This document shows positions 40,090-46,835 of a DNA stretch of 64,000 nucleotides, piece after piece. A program made the position numbers and the translations under genes. Numbering within the stretch: position 1 is the first letter of the stretch; every line of letters starts with the position of its first letter. The stretch comes from an uncultured Victivallaceae bacterium. Lineage in GTDB: Bacteria > Verrucomicrobiota > Lentisphaeria > Victivallales > Victivallaceae. Location: NCBI GenBank assembly GCA_944392655.1, contig CALXXL010000009.1, positions 1 to 64,000 of the forward strand, given 5' to 3'. Below the pieces are notes generated by a model. That model did not search any database. It saw only the letters and a program-made list of their open reading frames with translations, and had not been told where the DNA came from.

Positions 40090-41271
40090 GTGAATAACGA
40101 TCTTTTCATCGAAATGGAGTGCAAGCAGTTTACCAAAAAGGGACAGGTGGCGTGCGGCGACGATTATCAACTGCTGTCGCTGGAAAATGAAAACCGGAGT
40201 CTCGCGGTGTTGTCTGACGGACTAGGCAGCGGAGTCAAGGCGCATCTGCTCGCTAATATGACTACCACTATGGCTCTGCGGTTCATGCGCTCCAATATGG
40301 ATATCTTAAGCTCAGTTGAGACGATTATGGATTCCCTGCCGGTTTGCGAAGTGCGCAAAATAAGCTATGCCACATTCTCAATGGTGGATTTGCGACTGGG
40401 AGGAAAAACCCAGGTGGTCGAAATGGGAAATCCACAGTATATCCATCTGCGCGGAACCGTGGAAATTCCAGCTCAGAATCACCGGAAGATCGTCTCCAAA
40501 CACTGGCCGGACCGCGAGGTGGATATTTATGAATTGCGCATGGAGCCGGGAGATAGGCTTATCATCGCATCTGACGGAGTGACTCAGGCAGGATTGGGGA
40601 AGAAACCGTATAAGTTCGGATGGCGGAGAAGCGGAGAGCTGGAGTTCTGTCAGGATTTAATCCGGCGCGATCCGCAGATCTCCGCACGCGATCTGGCCAA
40701 TGCAGTAGCTTTTCAGGCGTTGTCGATCAATCCGGAGGGATGCGTCGACGATATAAGCTGCCTCGTAATATATCTGCGTCATCCAAGGGTTTTGCGGATA
40801 CTTACCGGACCGCCGTATCATAAGGAGTATGACCGCGATTTTGCCATGCTGGCCAACTCCGGCGCAGATGATGTAATTATTTGCGGAGGTACTACCGCAA
40901 CTATTATCGAAAGAGAGTTGAAGAAAAAGGTTGAGATCGACCTGAAACTTATGCGGGTGTCTGGCGACCTGCCTCCACCGGGACGGATCCCCGGTGTAGG
41001 ACTGGTTACCGAAGGCATTATAACTTTGTCCCGGGTCTGCTCTGTATTGGAAAACGGCAAAGAGGAAGAGGCACCTCTGGCCGCAAGAGAGATAATCAAC
41101 CGGATGATGGAACATGACAGCATCGAGTTTATTGTCGGAACTAAAGTTAATGAGGCGCATCAGGACCCCAATCTGCCAATCGAATTGGAGCTGCGCCGCA
41201 ATATCATAAGAAAACTGGCGGATATTCTTGAACATAAATTTCGTAAGAAAATAAGCATAAAATATTATTGA
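40090..41271 (+). CDS. SpoIIE-type PP2C serine phosphatase
   Basis: The 393-aa protein, read from a GTG start behind AAGGAA, has the PP2C metal motifs GDDYQ, LSDGLGSG, ASDGVTQAG and DDISCLVIY in order, all acidic residues present, so it should be active. A C-terminal region (from about 250) carries no family I recognise. Placed immediately after the PAS hydrogenase, it probably dephosphorylates a regulatory protein, such as an anti-sigma antagonist, when hydrogen is sensed. No STAS or anti-sigma gene is in the window. Confidence 0.85.
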   Translation: MNNDLFIEMECKQFTKKGQVACGDDYQLLSLENENRSLAVLSDGLGSGVKAHLLANMTTTMALRFMRSNMDILSSVETIMDSLPVCEVRKISYATFSMVDLRLGGKTQVVEMGNPQYIHLRGTVEIPAQNHRKIVSKHWPDREVDIYELRMEPGDRLIIASDGVTQAGLGKKPYKFGWRRSGELEFCQDLIRRDPQISARDLANAVAFQALSINPEGCVDDISCLVIYLRHPRVLRILTGPPYHKEYDRDFAMLANSGADDVIICGGTTATIIERELKKKVEIDLKLMRVSGDLPPPGRIPGVGLVTEGIITLSRVCSVLENGKEEEAPLAAREIINRMMEHDSIEFIVGTKVNEAHQDPNLPIELELRRNIIRKLADILEHKFRKKISIKYY

Positions 41272-41286
41272 AAGGGAGATGGATAC

Positions 41287-41550
41287 ATGGGTAAAATCAA
41301 TCTTGAGATATGTTGCGGAACTACATGTTATATTCTTGGCGCATCGAAACTTATGAATATAGATGACTATCTCGGCGAGGATTTGCGCGATATGGTGGAA
41401 GTTATCGCTGTGCCGTGTATGAATCTGTGCGGTTCCGAAAATCTCGGCGGCGCTCCGTATGTGAAGGTAAATGGGCAGATCGTCAGCCGCGCTAACGCCG
41501 AAGAGGTGGTTAAGGTTATAAAAGAGCTGGCGGCTAATGGAGGTAGATAA
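41287..41550 (+). CDS. Second thioredoxin-like 2Fe-2S ferredoxin
   Basis: The 87-aa protein has CCGTTC and CMNLC, the four-cysteine pattern of the NuoE/HydC small domain, with DDYLGEDLRDMVEV between. It is followed 3 bp later by the catalytic-type hydrogenase and is the likely direct electron partner of that enzyme. It is related to, but clearly different from, the first gene of the operon. Confidence 0.8.
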   Translation: MGKINLEICCGTTCYILGASKLMNIDDYLGEDLRDMVEVIAVPCMNLCGSENLGGAPYVKVNGQIVSRANAEEVVKVIKELAANGGR

Positions 41551-41553
41551 GTA

Positions 41554-42945
41554 ATGGGTAATGGTGCTGAATATATCCGCCGTGAGTTGATGATACGGCT
41601 CGTCCGGGCGTTTGATGATGAAAGTTTACACGCAGAACTGGATCAGATACCAATCCGGCTGCGCCCGAGAGGCGTGAACTCAAGCCGCTGTTGCATATAT
41701 CATGACCGGGCAGTGCTGAAATACCGGCTGATGGCACTCCTAGGATTCGCCAGCGAAAATGAAACCGATGAGGCTAGACTGCTTTCTTCATATCTGGATG
41801 AGGCGCTTTCCGATCCCAAACCGGCAGGTGAGCCGCCTTTGACCGTTTGCGCCGCCGGTTGCTCCGGATGCCCGGACAGCTCATACATCGTTACCGGCAA
41901 CTGCCGCGGATGTTTCGCCCGGCCATGTATGTACAACTGCCCTAAAGGTGCTATCTCCGTGGTTAATCAGATGTCAAGAATCGATTACTCCAAATGCGTG
42001 AAATGCGGCAAGTGCATGGCGGTTTGCCCGTTTAATGCAATTGTTAAAACTACTGTGCCCTGCGAAGAGTCATGCCCCGTCGGCGCAATCCGCAAAAATG
42101 AACATCATACCGCGGAAATCGATTTCGAAAAATGTATCTCGTGCGGAAAGTGTTTCAGTAAGTGCCCGTTCAGCGCTATTATGGAAAGATCGCATATGCT
42201 GAAGGTGCTTCAGGTACTGAAATACAGCGGCAAAAAAGTGGTGGCAATGGTAGCTCCTTCCGCCGAACCGCAATTCCCCGGAACGATTGAACAGCTCTTT
42301 ACCGCTATCAGCAAACTGGGGTTCAGCGATGTGGTGGAAGTCGCTCTCGGCGCTGAAATGACCACGGAACATGAGGCTAAAGAGTTTTGCGAAAAAATGA
42401 AAGAGGGACAGCCGCTGATGACAACATCGTGCTGTACCGCGTATGTCGAACTGGTGAAACGGCATCTGCCGGAGTTCCTGAAGTTTGTCTCGACTACCCC
42501 GAGCCCGATGCTTTTTACCGCCAGAATGGTTCACGAGGCGGATCCGGATGCAATAACCGTGTTTATCGGACCATGCATCGCCAAACGGCTGGAAGCGGTC
42601 AAATCCAAAGAGGTCGATTTTGTATTGACATTCGAGGAACTCGGAACCATGCTTGCCGGACGCTCTATCGATGTGATTGCACAGGAACCATGGAAACTCC
42701 CGCGTCCGGCCAGCGTTACCGCACGCAATTACGCCAGAAGCTGCGGCGTTACTCAGGCTGTGCTGACCGAGCTTATGCAGGACGATCCCAACTTTAAACT
42801 GGATTCAAAATTCATTAACGGGATCGATAAGAAGACGCTCGGTATGCTGAAACTCTATGCCATGGGTAAACTGCCAGCCAACTTCCTTGAAGTTATGGCA
42901 TGTCCAGGAGGATGCGTCAACGGACCGTGTTCCCTGACTCACTGA
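41554..42945 (+). CDS. Catalytic-type [FeFe] hydrogenase (group B-like)
   Basis: The 463-aa protein has a Cys-rich N-terminus (CAAGCSGC, CRGCFARPCMYNC), two 4Fe-4S ferredoxin motifs (CVKCGKCMAVC and CISCGKCFSKC), then the H-cluster loops TSCCTAYV, GPCIAKR and ACPGGCVNGP. Unlike the sensor, the first loop keeps both cysteines, so proton transfer is possible. The TSCCTAYVE loop and a stop shortly after the third loop fit group B monomeric enzymes. It would evolve or take up hydrogen using the neighbouring 2Fe-2S protein. Maturation genes hydE, hydF and hydG are not in the window. Confidence 0.88.
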   Translation: MGNGAEYIRRELMIRLVRAFDDESLHAELDQIPIRLRPRGVNSSRCCIYHDRAVLKYRLMALLGFASENETDEARLLSSYLDEALSDPKPAGEPPLTVCAAGCSGCPDSSYIVTGNCRGCFARPCMYNCPKGAISVVNQMSRIDYSKCVKCGKCMAVCPFNAIVKTTVPCEESCPVGAIRKNEHHTAEIDFEKCISCGKCFSKCPFSAIMERSHMLKVLQVLKYSGKKVVAMVAPSAEPQFPGTIEQLFTAISKLGFSDVVEVALGAEMTTEHEAKEFCEKMKEGQPLMTTSCCTAYVELVKRHLPEFLKFVSTTPSPMLFTARMVHEADPDAITVFIGPCIAKRLEAVKSKEVDFVLTFEELGTMLAGRSIDVIAQEPWKLPRPASVTARNYARSCGVTQAVLTELMQDDPNFKLDSKFINGIDKKTLGMLKLYAMGKLPANFLEVMACPGGCVNGPCSLTH

Positions 42946-42971
42946 GCATTCAATAAATAATATCGCCGGAT

Positions 42972-43006
42972 GCCGGAACAGCTTTGAGCTGTTCCGGCTT
43001 TATTTT
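42972..43006 (+). terminator. Terminator of the hydrogenase operon
   Basis: GCCGGAACAGCT and AGCTGTTCCGGC form a perfect 12-bp stem with a 3-nt loop, followed by TTTATTTT. Confidence 0.9.
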
Positions 43007-43030
43007 AACCGCGGGATGCCGGATAACTGC

Positions 43031-43059
43031 TTGATTTTATTTTCTCTTTGTGCTACTTT
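43031..43059 (+). promoter_or_regulatory. Candidate promoter of the 43-49 kb operon
   Basis: TTGATT, 17-bp spacer, TACTTT, with a good GGGAGATAG ribosome binding site before the first gene. Confidence 0.45.
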
Positions 43060-43126
43060 ATGACGTTAATATATATAAGAGCAATGTGCTGCTGAAAATA
43101 ATAAAATGTTGAAAACAGGGAGATAG

Positions 43127-43900
43127 ATGTACAGTATGCACGGATTGATTGGATATACCGGGTTTGTCGGCGGAAATCTGGCTTCCCAGAGAGAGTATCA
43201 GGCACTTTACAATTCCAGAAATTTTAAAGAGATGGCCGGTAAACATTTTGCCCGGCTGGTCTGCGCCGGAGTCTCCGCCGTAAAATGGCAGGCAAATAAA
43301 GATCCGGAGGGGGATTGGCTGAAAATCGATGCTTTGTGCGAGGTTTTAAAACAGGTGACGGCCGATAAGTTTATCCTGATTTCTACCATAGATGTTTATG
43401 CTTCTCATAATGCTCTGGACGAGGATTTTGATAATCATAACGTCGAAAATCACGCTTATGGAAGAAACCGGCTGCGGTTTGAAGATTTCTGCCGCAGCCA
43501 GTTCCCGGAATGTATGATTGTCCGGCTGCCGGGTTTGTTCGGCGAGGGGCTTAAGAAAAATGTTATATTCGACCTGCTTAATGATAATTGCCTGGAAATG
43601 ATAAATCCGGAGTCGTCGTTCCAGTACTATTATCTCAAAAATCTTTCCAACGATATTGAATTGGCGGAAAACGCCGGATTGAAGTTGATTAATCTCTTTA
43701 CCGAGCCGGTTGCCACTAAAGAGATAATAGCAGAGTTTTTCCCCGGCAAAAAGGTCGGCTGGCAGCCGGCCGCTGAAGGGCATTACAACCTGTTTACTAA
43801 AAATGCCGGGTTGTGGGGCAAAAACGGACATTACTGCTATACCCATGATGAGGTGTTGGCGCAGTTGGGCGAATTTATCCGGGGATACGGCAGAAAATGA
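43127..43900 (+). CDS. NAD(P)-dependent epimerase/dehydratase-like (extended SDR)
   Basis: The 257-aa protein begins with a nucleotide-binding GYTGFVGGNL, has a D-V-Y after the serine strand (ISTIDVYAS) and an AYGRNRLRFE in the place of the YxxxK catalytic pair, the Lys being Arg. Such proteins alter sugar nucleotides, but the missing Lys makes catalysis uncertain. The sequence continues to WQPAAEGHYNLFTK near the C-terminus. It is first in a five-gene operon and overlaps the next gene by 4 bp. Confidence 0.7.
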   Translation: MYSMHGLIGYTGFVGGNLASQREYQALYNSRNFKEMAGKHFARLVCAGVSAVKWQANKDPEGDWLKIDALCEVLKQVTADKFILISTIDVYASHNALDEDFDNHNVENHAYGRNRLRFEDFCRSQFPECMIVRLPGLFGEGLKKNVIFDLLNDNCLEMINPESSFQYYYLKNLSNDIELAENAGLKLINLFTEPVATKEIIAEFFPGKKVGWQPAAEGHYNLFTKNAGLWGKNGHYCYTHDEVLAQLGEFIRGYGRK

Positions 43901-44715
43901 AAGGACTGGCTGTCTCAAATATCGCCTGGAAAAGGCATGATGCCCCCGCTATTATGCAGCTGCTCAAAAAATATGGCGTTACCGGTATTGAAGTCGCACC
44001 GTCAAAAGTCTGGCCGGATTGGGTGGGCAGCGGCTTCCAGAGTGCGTGTGAATATCGTAAGAAACTGGTTGATAACGGATTTTGTGTGCCGGCGATGCAG
44101 GCGCTCCTGTTCGGTAAAAAACATTTCAGGGTGTTTGATAAAAACACCCATCCGGAGTTTTTAGCGCATATAAAACTGGTCGCGGAAATCGCGGAGGGAT
44201 TGGGCGCACGTGTGCTGGTATTCGGCTCCCCGGGAAACCGGCGCCGCGGCGGATTGGGATTTCAGGAGGCCATTGATACTGCCGCAGAGTTTTTCCGGCA
44301 GGCAGGGGAGATATGTGCCGGTCATGGCGCTGTACTGGGTATAGAACCAAATCCGGCAGAGTATTGCTGCGATTTTGTCAATAATATAGACGACGCCCGG
44401 AGACTGGTGACCGCCGCTGATTGCAGGGGCGTGAAATTGCATGTCGACCGCGGCGCAATGCTGATGAACGGCGAGACGATGATGCAGATATGCCGGAATG
44501 GCGTTCCAGACTGGGTGCACTATCATATAAGCGAACCGGGATTGGCTAATGCCGGTAACTCCTCCGGCGATCTCCCGGGAGATATAAAATTCCTGCGCAG
44601 TGCCGGTTATTCTGAGTGGCTCTCTATTGAGATGCGGGGCGAAGAGCCGGAATATGAGACGCTGGAACGGGCACTTAATACCGTAAGGGAGGCAATTGAT
44701 GCTGCCGGATTTTGA
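43897..44715 (+). CDS. Sugar phosphate isomerase/epimerase-like TIM barrel
   Basis: The 272-aa protein has the AP-endonuclease-2/xylose-isomerase-like layout: GVTGIEVAPSKVW, a VLVFGSPGNRR strand, an LGIEPNPAEYCCDF metal-binding Glu and a WLSIEMRGEEPE Glu at the end. This fits divalent-metal isomerases or epimerases. It lies inside a glycan-related operon, so a sugar or sugar-alcohol substrate is likely. The next gene starts 17 bp before its end. Confidence 0.75.
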   Translation: MKGLAVSNIAWKRHDAPAIMQLLKKYGVTGIEVAPSKVWPDWVGSGFQSACEYRKKLVDNGFCVPAMQALLFGKKHFRVFDKNTHPEFLAHIKLVAEIAEGLGARVLVFGSPGNRRRGGLGFQEAIDTAAEFFRQAGEICAGHGAVLGIEPNPAEYCCDFVNNIDDARRLVTAADCRGVKLHVDRGAMLMNGETMMQICRNGVPDWVHYHISEPGLANAGNSSGDLPGDIKFLRSAGYSEWLSIEMRGEEPEYETLERALNTVREAIDAAGF

Positions 44716-45829
44716 ACGCTATGACAGCATCGTAATCGGCGGTGGATTCTTTGGCCTTTATACCGGAGAATTCCTGGCATTGCGCGGCGAAAAAGTGCTG
44801 GTGTGCGAACAGTACCCCCAATGTATGACCAGAGCAAGTTATAATAATCAGGCCAGAGTACACTCCGGATACCATTACCCGCGCAGTCTGCTTACCGCAA
44901 TGCGGTCGTGCATATCTTTCCCCATGTTTATAAAAGAGTTCGGCGATTGCGTAAAAAGCGATTTCGATAAATATTACGGCATCGGGGCAATTCTGGGCAA
45001 GGTGACGGCAAGGCAGTTCGAGACCTTCTGCCGGCGCATCGGTGCACCTTGCGAACCTGCCCCTCAGGAGGTGGCAGGGTTGTTCTCCCCACACTATATC
45101 GAACAGGTGTTCCGTACCCGTGAATACGCTTTTGACGCCGCTGTTTTGCGCCGGATAATGCTTGACCGTTTTAACGCCGCTAACGGCGAACTGGTGTGCA
45201 ATTGCCGGGTGGAAAAAATATATCAGAAAGATAATGGCGAACTGGGCGTGACGGTTAAATCCCAAACTGACAGTACGGCGGAATTGACCGCCGCTACGGT
45301 TTACAACTGCACGTACTCCAATATCAACAGCGTTAATCATAACTCCGGAATAGAACTTATTCCTCTGAAACACGAGATGACCGAAATGGCTCTGGTCGAA
45401 ACCCCGGATAATATTGCCAATATGGGGATAACAATTATGTGCGGACCATTCTTCTCCATTATGCCGTTTCCGGATCGCGGACTGCACTCGTTCAGCCATG
45501 TCCGGTATACCCCGCATTATGAGTGGCACGATAAGAACGGTCAGAAATATGTGAACGCACACAGAGTGTTTGATGCCGACCCTAAAACAAGCTGCTTTGA
45601 AAGTATGCGGCGCGATGCGGCAAGGTATATGCCGGCAGCAGGAGAGTGTCAGTATAAAGATTCACTCTGGGAGGTCAAGACAATTCTGCCATCCAGCGAA
45701 ATCGACGACAGCAGACCAATTTTGTTCAAACCAAATTACCATTATAAAAATTATCACTGCATAATGGGCGGCAAGATCGATAATGTGTATGACGTTATTG
45801 CCGCAATAAAACTTTTAAATAACTGGTGA
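44699..45829 (+). CDS. FAD-dependent amino-acid/sugar-type oxidoreductase (DAO fold)
   Basis: The 376-aa protein has an N-terminal dinucleotide-binding GGGFFGLYTGEFLA and the following acidic VCEQYPQ, then the DAO-like RASYNNQARVHSGYHYPRS block that contacts flavin. The C-terminal half has no specific marker. The ATG at 44699 is inside the previous gene with AGGGAGG upstream. In a surface-glycan operon such an enzyme could oxidise or dehydrogenate a sugar precursor; the specific reaction is not evident. Confidence 0.75.
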   Translation: MLPDFERYDSIVIGGGFFGLYTGEFLALRGEKVLVCEQYPQCMTRASYNNQARVHSGYHYPRSLLTAMRSCISFPMFIKEFGDCVKSDFDKYYGIGAILGKVTARQFETFCRRIGAPCEPAPQEVAGLFSPHYIEQVFRTREYAFDAAVLRRIMLDRFNAANGELVCNCRVEKIYQKDNGELGVTVKSQTDSTAELTAATVYNCTYSNINSVNHNSGIELIPLKHEMTEMALVETPDNIANMGITIMCGPFFSIMPFPDRGLHSFSHVRYTPHYEWHDKNGQKYVNAHRVFDADPKTSCFESMRRDAARYMPAAGECQYKDSLWEVKTILPSSEIDDSRPILFKPNYHYKNYHCIMGGKIDNVYDVIAAIKLLNNW

Positions 45830-45836
45830 TCCGAAG

Positions 45837-46835
45837 ATGAAAAATACTTTTATATCATTGGTGATAACATCTAACGGCGAAGTGAACGGCGAATGGCTGC
45901 GCGGATATGCCGATTATCTTAAAAATAACTACTCCGATTATGAGATCCTGATTATAGATTATGGCCAGGGAGATACCGGCAACCATAATAAAAGTGAACT
46001 TTTAACCGAAATCGGGAAAATGCGGTGGCTCAAAATTACCGACGTGTGTTCGCCAGAGGTGGCAATGGCGGCCGGAATGGAGAACGCAATCGGTGATATA
46101 ATCGTTATCGGCAGCGAAGAGAATCTTACCGAGGAGGCAATCGGAATGGCCGTCGATGAGTGCTTTGCCGGTAACGATATCGTAATAGGATGTTCCAGAG
46201 TATATAAACCATTCTGGTACCGGATCGGCAGCCGGATCTTCCGGATATGCGCTAAAAAATTAATCCGGTATAATCTGCCGGCCAACGATACATGGTTCCG
46301 CGCAATCAGCCGGCGGGCCGCAAATGCGGTTATGAATAATAACCGGTTCCAGCTTATGCTGTTGATGCAGATCTCCAACTGCGGATATGAGTGCCGCGAA
46401 ATGAAATATGAGTTGTCCGGAAAATTGTGCCGATATCCGGGAATTATCGCCTCATTCAGCCGGGCAGTGTCGATGCTGGTGTTTAACTCAACCCGCCCCC
46501 TGCGCGTCTTTAATGCTCTGGGATTGGCCGCCAGCGGTCTCGCTTTCTTATTCGGCGCATACAGCGTATTGATTCACCTCTGGAAAAATAATGTGCTGGA
46601 AGGATGGACGACAACAATCCTGTTTATGTCGATACTGTTCTTTATTCTTTTTTTAATATTGTCGCTGTTCGGCGAATATCTGGCCCGGCTCCTGGAGGAT
46701 CGGGCCGATGTGCGGGCTTACAACGTGATTTATGAACGCCACAGCTCGGTAATGCTGGATATGGACAGACTTAATGTTTCACAAAACAGCGAAGCTGATG
46801 AGATAAATTTAGTGCAGACCGGGAGAGATAGATGA
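45837..46835 (+). CDS. GT2-type membrane protein lacking the DxD motif
   Basis: The 332-aa protein has the size and topology of undecaprenyl-phosphate sugar transferases (GtrB/ArnC): an N-terminal GT-A-like domain and two C-terminal membrane segments (about residues 225-285). The acidic metal motif, usually DADLQ after the GD-IVV strand, is here GSEEN. The first motif (IIDYGQGD in place of DDGS-D) is also unusual. The protein may be inactive as a transferase or an accessory partner of the next gene, a second GT2 protein overlapping it by 4 bp. It is not a decayed gene: frame and membrane part are intact. Confidence 0.75.
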   Translation: MKNTFISLVITSNGEVNGEWLRGYADYLKNNYSDYEILIIDYGQGDTGNHNKSELLTEIGKMRWLKITDVCSPEVAMAAGMENAIGDIIVIGSEENLTEEAIGMAVDECFAGNDIVIGCSRVYKPFWYRIGSRIFRICAKKLIRYNLPANDTWFRAISRRAANAVMNNNRFQLMLLMQISNCGYECREMKYELSGKLCRYPGIIASFSRAVSMLVFNSTRPLRVFNALGLAASGLAFLFGAYSVLIHLWKNNVLEGWTTTILFMSILFFILFLILSLFGEYLARLLEDRADVRAYNVIYERHSSVMLDMDRLNVSQNSEADEINLVQTGRDR

